From positions 1 through 7,910 of the forward strand of contig CAJYRE010000177.1 of assembly GCA_913776675.1 (NCBI GenBank): a DNA stretch of 7,910 bases. The letters run 5' to 3'. Within the stretch, counting starts at the first letter, position 1. Each line of letters opens with the position of its first letter. The notes under the pieces were generated by a model. That model was not told where the DNA came from. It did not search any database and saw only the letters and a program-made list of their open reading frames with translations. The position numbers were made by a program, and so were the translations under genes. The DNA is from Rhizobiaceae bacterium (GTDB taxonomy: Bacteria > Pseudomonadota > Alphaproteobacteria > Rhizobiales > Rhizobiaceae). Positions 1 to 6,989 of the stretch are shown here, piece by piece.

Positions 1-3000
1 GCCATGTCAGCTTCAGGTGCCGTGCCAGCTTGTCGCGCAGCATTTTCACATCCACCGGCTTGGGGATGGCGTCGTTGTGGCCGCTGGAGCCGGGTTCGCG
101 CACCGCAACATCGCCAATATTGGCCGAGAGCATCAGAATTGGGGCCGTCTGGCCCGCATCGCGTAGTTTTTCTACCAATTGCCAGCCGTTCATGCCCGGC
201 ATGGAAATATCAACGAGGAAGAGATCGGGCTGCACGCCCTCGATCAGCGTCAGACAATCCGGCCCGCTGTTGGCGGTGAGGATGATGAAGCCCAAGGGGG
301 CCAGCGCCTCGCGCATCAGGTCGCGGTGGTCCTCGTTGTCATCCACCACCACAAGGGTGCGGCGGGGGCCATCGTAAGAGTGGATTTTGCGTTCCGCCTT
401 CGGGGCGGTGCTGGGGCGCACCACGGCGGAGAGCATCAGCCGCACGCGAAACGTGGTGCCGGTATCGCGCTGGCTTTGCACGGTGATTTCGCCGCCCAGC
501 GTGTTGGTCAGCAGTTTGGTGATGGTCAGGCCAAGGCCAAGCCCCGGCATGGGGCGGGTGCTATCGGCCTCGCCGCGCTGGAAGGGTTCGAAAATGCGTT
601 CAATATCTTTCTCGGCAATGCCGCGCCCGGTGTCGGCGATGGTAAAGCTGGCCACCTGACTGCGGTAATCCACATCAAAGCGCACGGTGCCTTCATCGGT
701 GAACTTGATGGCGTTGGACAGCAGATTGACCAGAATTTGCCGCAAGCGGCGCTCATCGGCCCGCACATATTGCGAGAGGCTTTTGGCGCGGGTGTGGGTG
801 AAGGTTAAGCCCTTGGCCTCGGCTTGCGGGCGGATCATATCGACAATCTGATCGAGAAAATCGTGAATATTCACCTCTGCCGAAAACACCTGAAGCCGCC
901 CCGCCTCGATTTTGGAAATATCCAGCAGGCCGTCAATCAGGCCGGAGAGATGATCGGCCGAGCGGCGGATGACCTTGATGGCGGGCTGGCGGGGTGCAGG
1001 AATCGTCTCATCCTGCTCCAGCAATTGCGCATAGCCCAGCACGGCGTTGAGCGGGGTGCGCAATTCGTGGGAAAGACCCACCACATAGCGGCTTTTGGCG
1101 CGGTTGGCGGCTTCCGCCGTTTCCTTGGCGCTTTGCAGGGCGGCATCGGTTTTTTTATGGGCGGAGATTTCTTTGAGCAGCAGGCTGTTCTGGCGGTAAG
1201 ATTCCTCTTCGGCCACCACGCGGCTGTCGTGTGCCAGCACGTAAAACCAAGTGGCAATTCCGGCAATCACGGAAAACACGAAGAAGACAATCAGAATGGT
1301 GCGATTGACCACCAGCGCGGTTTCTGGCGAGGCGGCGGACACCTGATGGGCAATCAGCGCCAGAATGGCCCCGATCAGCGAAATCGCGCCCACGCTGGTG
1401 AGCGCATAGCGGCCAAGGCGGGTCATCAGCCGATCAATCACCGTATCCGGCAGCAGTTTGCGGGCGACCGTGCCGACCTGTGTGTTCAGCCGGGCTTTGG
1501 GCTTGCACATATCATGGCAGCGGCTATCCAGCGAGCAACAGAGCGAACAGATGGGTGCGGCATAGGCAGGGCACCACGCCATATCCTCCGGCTCAAACGG
1601 GTGTTCGCAGATGGAGCAGGTGATGTGGCTCAACGTCTTCCAACTCTGGCGCGGCTTGCGGGCCAGATAATATTTGCCCTTTGTGCCCCACGCCAGAAGC
1701 GGCGAAATCACAAAGGCAATCAACGTGATAAAGGTGGAGAGTGAGGCTAAAAGCGGACCGAACAGGCCAAAATGCGCCGTCACCGCAATCCCTGCCGAAA
1801 TCACCAGCGTGCCGCAGCCAACCGGGTTGATGTCATAGAGATGGGCGCGTTTGAACTCGATGCCCGGTGGGGCTAACCCTAAGCGTTTGTTGATGAACAG
1901 ATCGGCGGAAATGGTACACAGCCACGCCATGGCGATGATGGAGAAAATGCCAAGCGTTGCCTCCAACAGCCGATAGATGCCAAGCTCCATCAGCAGCAGC
2001 GCGATGCCGACATTGAACACCAGCCACACCACCCGGCCCGGATGGCTGTGGGTGAGACGCGAGAAGAAGTTGGACCATGCCAGCGACCCAGCATAGGCAT
2101 TCATCACATTGATCTTGAGCTGCGACACCACCACGAAAGCCACCATCAGCAACAGGGCAACGGTGTGGTTGGGGGCAATATAGCCAAAGGCGGTGAGATA
2201 CATATGGGCCGGATCGGCGGCATTTGGCAAAGAGACGCCATTGGACAGCGTCAGCACCGCCAGAAACGAGCCGGCCAGCAGCTTCGGCACGCCGACCACC
2301 ACCCAGCCAGCCCCTGCCAGAAACACGGCGAGCCGATGGCGCAATTTGCGCCCACCTTTGGGCGGCAGAAAGCGCAAGAAGTCCACCTGTTCGCCAATTT
2401 GCGGCATCAATGCCAGAATAACGGCGGAGGCCGCGCCAAAATCGGCCAGATGAAAATGGGAGCTTGAATCCGCACCGCTGTTGGAATGGCTGATTCCGGC
2501 AAAAGCCTGCCAGAGATCAAACTTGCTCCAATCCTGAAAGGCAATGAATACGAAGGGGGCGATGTTCAGGACAATCCAGATCGGCTGGGTCAGCAATTGA
2601 AAGCGCGAGATCCGCTGAATGCCGTAGGTCACCAGCGGAATCACCACCACAGCCGAGATGATATAGCCGATGAACGGCGGAATGCTGAACGCCAGATCCA
2701 GCGCCCCGGTCATGATGGATGCTTCAATGGCAAACAGCATGAACGTGAAGCTGGCATAAATCAGCGAGGTGATGGTCGAGCCGATATAACCAAAGCCTGC
2801 GCCACGGGTGAGAAGGTCAATATCCACCCCTTCGCGGATGGCGTATCGGCTGATCGGCAGACCCACCAGCAGCATGAGCAGGGCTGCCACCAGAATGGCA
2901 AAAAACGCATTGGTGGTGCCGTAAGACAGGGTAATTGTGCCACCAATGGCTTCCAGTGCCAGAAAGGAAATCGCCCCAATGGCCGTCTGCGAAATCCGGC

Positions 3001-3121
3001 TGGAGGAAAAGCGCCGCGCGCTTTTGGCGGTAAAACGCAGCGCATAGTCTTCCAGCGTCTGGTCTGCAACCCAGCGATTATACTGGCGTCGAACGGGAAT
3101 GATGCGTTGGCGTGCGGCCAT
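1..3121 (-). CDS. Hybrid sensor histidine kinase/response regulator with NCS1 permease-like N-terminus (partial, C-terminus off window)
   Basis: Membrane-bound hybrid sensor kinase, 1040 codons visible with no stop before the left edge. Residues about 30-478 form a multi-helix domain resembling nucleobase:cation symporter-1 permeases. A cysteine-rich module follows at 502-539, then two membrane helices (about 572-592 and 605-628) and a charged, probably coiled-coil linker (about 636-676). HisKA has the H-box SHELRTPLN with phospho-acceptor His685. HATPase shows the N-box (Asn803 in NLLSNAIKF), G1 (Asp830 in ADTGRGI), an FEPF F-box and a GLGLGL G2. The receiver runs from about 922, with Asp927/928, phospho-acceptor Asp971 (LVDISMPG) and Lys1021 (PKPVD), so every catalytic residue is present. 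The ATG at 3121 is the first start after an in-frame TAA; its ribosome binding site is weak. Only a short tail should be missing. The architecture suggests a solute-responsive sensor that autophosphorylates at the cytoplasmic face; the ligand is unknown. The urea transporter gene on the other side of the window hints at nitrogen compounds, but this is inference. Confidence 0.9.
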   Translation of the reverse strand, partial: MAARQRIIPVRRQYNRWVADQTLEDYALRFTAKSARRFSSSRISQTAIGAISFLALEAIGGTITLSYGTTNAFFAILVAALLMLLVGLPISRYAIREGVDIDLLTRGAGFGYIGSTITSLIYASFTFMLFAIEASIMTGALDLAFSIPPFIGYIISAVVVIPLVTYGIQRISRFQLLTQPIWIVLNIAPFVFIAFQDWSKFDLWQAFAGISHSNSGADSSSHFHLADFGAASAVILALMPQIGEQVDFLRFLPPKGGRKLRHRLAVFLAGAGWVVVGVPKLLAGSFLAVLTLSNGVSLPNAADPAHMYLTAFGYIAPNHTVALLLMVAFVVVSQLKINVMNAYAGSLAWSNFFSRLTHSHPGRVVWLVFNVGIALLLMELGIYRLLEATLGIFSIIAMAWLCTISADLFINKRLGLAPPGIEFKRAHLYDINPVGCGTLVISAGIAVTAHFGLFGPLLASLSTFITLIAFVISPLLAWGTKGKYYLARKPRQSWKTLSHITCSICEHPFEPEDMAWCPAYAAPICSLCCSLDSRCHDMCKPKARLNTQVGTVARKLLPDTVIDRLMTRLGRYALTSVGAISLIGAILALIAHQVSAASPETALVVNRTILIVFFVFSVIAGIATWFYVLAHDSRVVAEEESYRQNSLLLKEISAHKKTDAALQSAKETAEAANRAKSRYVVGLSHELRTPLNAVLGYAQLLEQDETIPAPRQPAIKVIRRSADHLSGLIDGLLDISKIEAGRLQVFSAEVNIHDFLDQIVDMIRPQAEAKGLTFTHTRAKSLSQYVRADERRLRQILVNLLSNAIKFTDEGTVRFDVDYRSQVASFTIADTGRGIAEKDIERIFEPFQRGEADSTRPMPGLGLGLTITKLLTNTLGGEITVQSQRDTGTTFRVRLMLSAVVRPSTAPKAERKIHSYDGPRRTLVVVDDNEDHRDLMREALAPLGFIILTANSGPDCLTLIEGVQPDLFLVDISMPGMNGWQLVEKLRDAGQTAPILMLSANIGDVAVREPGSSGHNDAIPKPVDVKMLRDKLARHLKLTW
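1505..1618 (-). other. Cysteine-rich, putative metal-binding module inside the hybrid kinase
   Basis: Residues 502-539 of the kinase hold eight cysteines (502, 505, 517, 525, 528, 529, 535, 539) and two histidines (507, 536) in 38 residues. The pairs CSIC and CSLCC and the closing CHDMC resemble a treble-clef or RING-like zinc site. The module lies directly after the last permease-like helix and before the two helices that lead to the kinase, so it is in the right place to relay or gate a signal. Metal or redox binding is inferred from spacing only; I cannot name a described family for it. Confidence 0.6.
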
Positions 3122-3340
3122 GCGGGGTGATGCACTCTTGCAAGGAAAACAGGTGATTTACTGTTGATGGAACCAGCGTGTTTTGCAAGCGCATGGTGGC
3201 GATTTTGACGCTTGCCCGTGAAATTCTGTTGATGAGTCAAATTCTGGTCTCATTGTCTCAATTTTTCCGCAATGTATAGGCCACGTCGAATAGATATTTG
3301 ATTTTGCGTGGTTTTGATCGGGTTTGGCAGGCGCGGGTGG

Positions 3341-3369
3341 TTGACACATCCGCAGGACTCTCCAAATCT
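3341..3369 (+). promoter_or_regulatory. Candidate promoter for the hydroxylase gene
   Basis: A perfect TTGACA -35 hexamer lies at 3341-3346, about 60 bases before the hydroxylase start. At a 17-base spacing the -10 position holds AAATCT, a poor match to TATAAT, so only the -35 element is convincing. Weak -10 boxes are common in alphaproteobacterial housekeeping promoters. The rest of the 3122-3407 gap separates two divergent genes. I found no convincing promoter on the minus strand for the kinase; a TATACA-like hexamer near 3274-3279 has no good partner. Confidence 0.4.
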
Positions 3370-3389
3370 GTAGATTGACCGCTCTTTTT

Positions 3390-3399
3390 GGAAAGAAAG
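3390..3399 (+). promoter_or_regulatory. Ribosome binding site that sets the hydroxylase start
   Basis: The purine run GGAAAGAAAG ends eight bases before the ATG at 3408. This favours that ATG over the in-frame TTG at 3375, which lies upstream of this site. Confidence 0.5.
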
Positions 3400-3407
3400 C
3401 CCGCCCC

Positions 3408-4238
3408 ATGAATACGTCCGTTTCGCAAACGTCTGCCTCCAAGAATGCCGAACAAACCTTTGGCACCGATGGCATCGCCCCGATGGAGCGGGCCAGCCGG
3501 ATTACCCGGTTTTTCATGGGGATTGTCGCTTGGGCTGAAAAACTGAACTTCAAATATGCCAAGCTGGGCAATCCGCCGGTGTATGACAATGCGACTTTTC
3601 CCTGGGCGGCGGAAGTGGAAAAAGCCTATCCCGCCATTCGGGCGGAATTGGACAAGATTTTGCTGCGCAAAAACGAACTGCCAAGTTTTCAGGACATTTC
3701 CACCGATGTGAAGACCATTTCAACCGATAACAACTGGAAGACCTTCTTCCTGCTGGGCTTTGGCGTGAAATCGGAAGCCAATATCAAGGCCTGCCCGGAA
3801 ACCTGGAAGGCCATGCAGAAGATTCCGGGCCTGACCACGGTGATGTTCTCGATTTTTGAGCCCGGCAAGCATCTGCCAGCCCATCGCGGCCCGTATAATG
3901 GCGTGCTACGCCTGCATCTTGGCATGATTGTGCCAGAGCAGAGTGACCGGCTTGCCATTCGCGTCAAGGATCAGATTTGCAATTGGCAAGAGGGCAAGGT
4001 GCTGATTTTTGATGATGCCTATGAGCATGAAGCCTGGAACCACACCGATAAAACCCGTGTGGTGCTATTTGTGGACTTTGTAAAGCCAATGAAATTCCCA
4101 GCGCGATTGGTCAATTGGTGCCTGATGAATCTTGCCATCTTCACACCCTTTATCCGTGAAGGCCTCGACAACCACAATGAATGGGAAAAGAAGTTTTACG
4201 CGGAGGCGGAACGACTTCGCAACCAGCAAGCCTCTTAA
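3408..4238 (+). CDS. Aspartyl/asparaginyl beta-hydroxylase family dioxygenase (LpxO/OlsC-like)
   Basis: 276-residue Fe(II)/2-oxoglutarate-dependent dioxygenase of the AspH fold. The core runs from about 108 to 226: MFSIFEPGKHLPAHRGP carries the first iron-binding His159, VLRLHLGM follows with His170, then IFDDAYEHEAWN with the second iron ligand His207, and TRVVLFVDF with Arg217, the expected 2-oxoglutarate carboxylate contact. Bacterial relatives include LpxO (2-hydroxylation of a lipid A acyl chain) and OlsC (hydroxylation of the ornithine-lipid acyl chain), so a membrane-lipid substrate is plausible. Peptide hydroxylation as in animal AspH cannot be excluded. The residue two after His159 is Gly, as in AspH, where LpxO has HRD. 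The C-terminal part (about 232-252) is hydrophobic and may contact the membrane. The gene is divergent from the kinase, seems to have its own promoter and is closed by a strong terminator, so it is probably monocistronic. The family call is secure; the substrate is not. Confidence 0.88.
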   Translation: MNTSVSQTSASKNAEQTFGTDGIAPMERASRITRFFMGIVAWAEKLNFKYAKLGNPPVYDNATFPWAAEVEKAYPAIRAELDKILLRKNELPSFQDISTDVKTISTDNNWKTFFLLGFGVKSEANIKACPETWKAMQKIPGLTTVMFSIFEPGKHLPAHRGPYNGVLRLHLGMIVPEQSDRLAIRVKDQICNWQEGKVLIFDDAYEHEAWNHTDKTRVVLFVDFVKPMKFPARLVNWCLMNLAIFTPFIREGLDNHNEWEKKFYAEAERLRNQQAS

Positions 4239-4244
4239 GCAAGA

Positions 4245-4262
4245 ACGCGGTCTATTCCGCGT
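4245..4262 (+). repeat. Short inverted repeat just after the hydroxylase stop
   Basis: ACGCGG and CCGCGT form a perfect 6-bp stem around a six-base loop, seven bases after the stop codon. No T tract follows, so it is not a terminator by itself. It may act with the stronger hairpin 16 bases downstream, for example by protecting the mRNA 3' end. Confidence 0.35.
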
Positions 4263-4278
4263 CAAACTATAAAGTATT

Positions 4279-4320
4279 ATAGCGCATAAAAATGATCTCT
4301 TTTTATGCGCTATCTTTTTT
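4279..4320 (+). terminator. Rho-independent terminator of the hydroxylase gene
   Basis: ATAGCGCATAAAAA (4279-4292) pairs perfectly with TTTTTATGCGCTAT (4300-4313), giving a 14-bp stem with a seven-base loop. C and then six T follow (4315-4320). This is a textbook intrinsic terminator, which separates the hydroxylase from the chemoreceptor. Confidence 0.88.
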
Positions 4321-4533
4321 ATACAAAGTTTTATCTATTTTTCTATCTTCAGATGAGATGATTGAGGCTTTCATCCTTTTTTGTGCTGATGTTGCATGAA
4401 TTTTGGTCTGCGCTCATGAGAAGGTTAGGAACTTATTATATATTTATTGGGATGCTGCCCGTTGATAAGCATGGGGAAAGCGTTGTGGTGAATTGCTTTC
4501 TGTTTGCCCATTTGATCTGACGGGACGGGAGCT
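4321..4533. other. AT-rich leader before the chemoreceptor gene
   Basis: These 213 bases are clearly more AT-rich than the flanking genes and have no credible ORF. A promoter for the chemoreceptor must lie here because a terminator precedes it. An AT run at 4434-4446 (TATTATATAT-type) is the best -10-like patch, but no TTGAC-like element sits 16-18 bases upstream of it. No repeat or structured RNA stands out. Confidence 0.4.
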
Positions 4534-6741
4534 ATGAGGATTCATTTAACGAAATCGCTTTCCATGAAGCTGCTGGCTGTGAGTGTCGCAGTCATTACGG
4601 TTATTCTCATTGCAACCTTTACCTTCATTGTTGTCGCGGTTCGGGATCGTGCTGTTACGGCCACACTTGCTCAGGCAGAGCTTGATGCCAAAGGGACGGC
4701 CAGCGGTTTTAACGCCAAGATGACGATGTTGGTCGGGGCAACCCGTTCCATGGCAGGCGATGTGGAGAAGGGACTCGAAAAGGGATCGCTCACCCGCGCG
4801 ATGGTGACATCATCCTTGACGGCGCTGCTTGATAAATTCGATCTGGTCTTTGGGTCCTGGATGACTGAAACGGACAAAGGCTTTGACGGCAAGGTGGCGG
4901 CGGGTGAAAGCGAAGTGGATGGCACGAATATCCAGGGCATTTTCACCCCTTACTGGACCCGCACGGATAGCGGCCGTGAATTGGTGCTGCCCAAAGAGAT
5001 TTTGGCTGACGCGCCCTATTTTTCCATACCGGTGAAAACCCGCAAGACCACCGCCACCGAACCCTATCGGGAACCCAATGCCGGCAATATCATGATGATG
5101 AGTCTTGCGGAGCCGGTGATTGTCAAAAACTCTGTCAGAGGTGTTCTTGGCATCGACATCGGTTTGGAAACGCTTGCCAAATCCCTGAAAGATGAGCGTC
5201 CTTTTGGCACTGGCCGTGTCTATCTGTTGTCAGGAACCGGCAAATGGTTGACTGCGCCCAAAGACGATGTGGTGATGAAGGATTATGACGAGCCGGGCAA
5301 GGAGCAGGTAAAACAGGCCATGAGCGATGGCAAGACCACGATCATCAATGGGGTGATTGGGGCGGATGGCGCAGAAGTCTATCGTGTGGTTTATCCCTTT
5401 GAACTGTCCGGTCTGAATACCCGCTGGTATATTGTCGAGGATGTGCCGGTGGCCGTGGTGACGGCGGTGGTCAACCAGCAGACGATGATTCTGGTGATGA
5501 GCGGCATTGTTATTCTGGCGGCGGTCGTGATTGCGCTTCTCATGGCCGTGCGCCTGTTTGTGCAAAAGCCGCTGGGTGTGCTGATGGAAGAGGTGGGCCG
5601 CCTGTCGGCTGGCGATTACGACAAGCCGGTGTTTGGCCAGAACCGGGGTGATGAGGTGGGCGCGCTTGCCACATCGCTGGAAAGTTTCCGGCACAAGCTG
5701 GCGGAAGGCCGCAGTCTGGAAGCCACCACCGAGCGCCAAAGGCTTGCTGCTGAAGAAGAACGCGCTGCGACCGAGCAGGAACGCATGGTGACTGCGGAAA
5801 CCCAGCGCAAGATTGTTGATGCGCTTGGCCGTGGTCTGGCGCGTTTGTCAGAAGGCGATTTGACCTATCGCATCAATGAGGTTTTCCCATCGTCTTATGG
5901 CGTTTTGCGGGAGGACTTCAATTCGGCGCTTCAGAGTCTGGAACAGATGATTGCGCGCCTCAAGCAATCTGCCCACACCATCAGCGATGGTAGCGGCGAA
6001 ATCAGCCGCAGTGCCGATCAGCTTTCTAAGCGCACCGAGCAGCAGGCCGCAAGCCTGGAAGAAAGTGCCGCCGCATTGGGCGAAATTGGCGAGAAGCTGA
6101 ATGAGACGGCCCGCAATGCCAGTGATGCCGCGCAGAGGGTGGATGGAACCTGTGCAGATGCTGAGCGCTCCGGTCAGGTGGTTCGCCGTGCTGTGACGGC
6201 CATGGAAGGCATTGAAGAATCCTCCGGCAAGGTGACGCAGATTATTGGCGTGATTGATGAAATTGCTTTCCAGACCAATCTTCTGGCACTCAATGCCGGT
6301 GTGGAGGCAGCCCGTGCCGGTGAGGCCGGCAAAGGCTTTGCCGTGGTGGCGCAGGAAGTGCGTGAGCTGGCCCAGCGCTCGGCCAATGCCGCCAAGGAAA
6401 TCAAAGTGTTGATTTCTGCATCCAGCGATCAGGTCCAGCAGGGTGTGGTGTTGGTGGGGCAAACCGGTGAGGCGCTCCAGCGCATTGCCGAGCAGGTTCA
6501 GGCTGTCAACGGGCTGATCCAGCATATTTCCCGTTCCTCGCAGGAGCAGGCGTCTGGCCTGCGTGAAATCAACATTGCCGTCAACCAGATGGATCAGATG
6601 ACCCAGCAGAATGCGGCCATGGTTGAGGAAACCTCCGCAGCCTCATCGATTCTGAATGATGAAGCCCGATCCTTGCGTGAAATGGTCATGCGGTTCCAGA
6701 TCAGCGGACAGGGCACCACTACCATGCGGCATGTGGCCTGA
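4534..6741 (+). CDS. Methyl-accepting chemotaxis protein, dCache sensor with two HAMP segments
   Basis: 735-residue transmembrane chemoreceptor. A short cytoplasmic N-terminus leads into TM1 (about 12-36), a periplasmic double-Cache-type sensor (about 40-312) and TM2 (about 316-342). HAMP follows (about 340-392, [11 protein letters not shown]), then a charged coiled coil (392-427) and a second HAMP-like segment (about 424-475, [14 protein letters not shown]). The signalling hairpin (about 480-715) has its tip at [23 protein letters not shown] (roughly 574-596), the CheA/CheW contact. Likely methylation sites are the Glu pairs 509-510 (ASLEESAA) and 698-699 ([10 protein letters not shown]). 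There is no C-terminal NWETF-like CheR tether. The sensor carries IFTPYWTR (136-143) and lacks the usual amino-acid-binding dCache pattern as I remember it, so the ligand is unknown. The ATG at 4534 has GGGAC and GGGAG purine tracts just upstream; Met11 is a possible alternative start. The gene has terminators on both sides, so it is its own unit, and it precedes urtA. Confidence 0.93.
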   Translation: MRIHLTKSLSMKLLAVSVAVITVILIATFTFIVVAVRDRAVTATLAQAELDAKGTASGFNAKMTMLVGATRSMAGDVEKGLEKGSLTRAMVTSSLTALLDKFDLVFGSWMTETDKGFDGKVAAGESEVDGTNIQGIFTPYWTRTDSGRELVLPKEILADAPYFSIPVKTRKTTATEPYREPNAGNIMMMSLAEPVIVKNSVRGVLGIDIGLETLAKSLKDERPFGTGRVYLLSGTGKWLTAPKDDVVMKDYDEPGKEQVKQAMSDGKTTIINGVIGADGAEVYRVVYPFELSGLNTRWYIVEDVPVAVVTAVVNQQTMILVMSGIVILAAVVIALLMAVRLFVQKPLGVLMEEVGRLSAGDYDKPVFGQNRGDEVGALATSLESFRHKLAEGRSLEATTERQRLAAEEERAATEQERMVTAETQRKIVDALGRGLARLSEGDLTYRINEVFPSSYGVLREDFNSALQSLEQMIARLKQSAHTISDGSGEISRSADQLSKRTEQQAASLEESAAALGEIGEKLNETARNASDAAQRVDGTCADAERSGQVVRRAVTAMEGIEESSGKVTQIIGVIDEIAFQTNLLALNAGVEAARAGEAGKGFAVVAQEVRELAQRSANAAKEIKVLISASSDQVQQGVVLVGQTGEALQRIAEQVQAVNGLIQHISRSSQEQASGLREINIAVNQMDQMTQQNAAMVEETSAASSILNDEARSLREMVMRFQISGQGTTTMRHVA

Positions 6742-6749
6742 CATATACC

Positions 6750-6796
6750 TGACAGCGCCCTGCGCCATATAGGGCGCAGGGCGCTGTCACACTTTT
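6750..6796 (+). terminator. Hairpin terminator of the chemoreceptor gene
   Basis: TGACAGCGCCCTGCGCC (6750-6766) pairs perfectly with 6773-6789, making a GC-rich 17-bp stem with a six-base loop, nine bases after the stop codon. The trailing T tract is short (TTTT at 6793-6796, after CAC). This is a likely intrinsic terminator, though the weak T tract leaves room for a partial terminator or an mRNA-stabilising hairpin. Confidence 0.75.
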
Positions 6797-6880
6797 AATC
6801 TGCTGCTTTAAGGAATGATGCAGTAAGCGCGGCCCGTTCTATGAGATATAACGGAGCTGCGCGCCTTTCCCCCCATCATC

Positions 6881-6896
6881 TACGTCAATTGACGTA
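6881..6896. promoter_or_regulatory. Perfect 16-bp palindrome upstream of urtA, candidate operator
   Basis: TACGTCAATTGACGTA reads the same on both strands and lies 93 bases before the urtA start. Two outer positions (6877-6878 with 6899-6900) extend the symmetry imperfectly. Its right half contains TTGACG, a good -35 match, but no clear -10 follows at 16-18 bases. The symmetry suggests a homodimeric regulator covering the promoter; its identity is unknown. It does not resemble the NtrC site (TGCACC-N5-GGTGCA type). Confidence 0.5.
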
Positions 6897-6938
6897 TGTG
6901 TTTTTGCTGCACCGCATCCGATACTGCCCCTCAGCAAC

Positions 6939-6950
6939 GCGGACATCCGC
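6939..6950. repeat. Small inverted repeat in the urtA leader
   Basis: GCGGA and TCCGC are separated by two bases, 39 bases before the urtA start. A two-base gap is too tight for an RNA hairpin loop, so if functional it would be a DNA-binding half-site pair. It may be chance. Confidence 0.25.
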
Positions 6951-6976
6951 AGATCTCATAAGTTGCACACTCAAAT

Positions 6977-6983
6977 GAGGGGA
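6977..6983 (+). promoter_or_regulatory. Ribosome binding site of urtA
   Basis: GAGGGGA ends six bases before the ATG at 6990. It overlaps the in-frame ATG at 6975, so this site selects 6990 and rules out the earlier ATG and the TTG at 6963. Confidence 0.75.
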
Positions 6984-6989
6984 AATCAG

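Noticed and set aside
824..1744. 306-codon open frame on the plus strand, with several others across 4-3130
   Set aside because: They lie antisense to the hybrid kinase, whose minus-strand frame shows all kinase and receiver motifs. Their translations are Gly/His/Gln-rich and have no recognisable domain.
3137..3189. Loose inverted repeat (CTTGCAAGGAAAAC with GTTTTGCAAG) and a 9-bp direct repeat (CTGTTGATG at 3161 and 3226) in the divergent gap
   Set aside because: Imperfect or short, with wide spacing; chance is a sufficient explanation.
3375..3407. Upstream TTG start for the hydroxylase
   Set aside because: The purine-rich ribosome binding site lies between this TTG and the ATG at 3408, so it serves the ATG; the extra 11 residues show no family feature.
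4461..4468. Sigma-28-like GTTGATAA element before the chemoreceptor
   Set aside because: It matches the flagellar -10 GCCGATAA at six of eight positions, but no TAAA-like -35 lies 15 bases upstream, and FliA-type control is not typical of Rhizobiaceae.
5848..6525. 225-codon minus-strand open frame inside the chemoreceptor
   Set aside because: It is the complement of the MCP signalling domain; the plus-strand frame is unmistakable.
6963..6989. TTG (6963) or ATG (6975) starts for urtA
   Set aside because: They lie upstream of or overlap the GAGGGGA site. Starting at 6990 gives correct ribosome spacing and a compact signal peptide.
6790..6989. NtrC/sigma-54 promoter or guanidine riboswitch ahead of urtA
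   Set aside because: No GG-N10-GC pair with TGGCAC/TTGCA context, no TGCACC/GGTGCA pair, and none of the conserved riboswitch strings were found.
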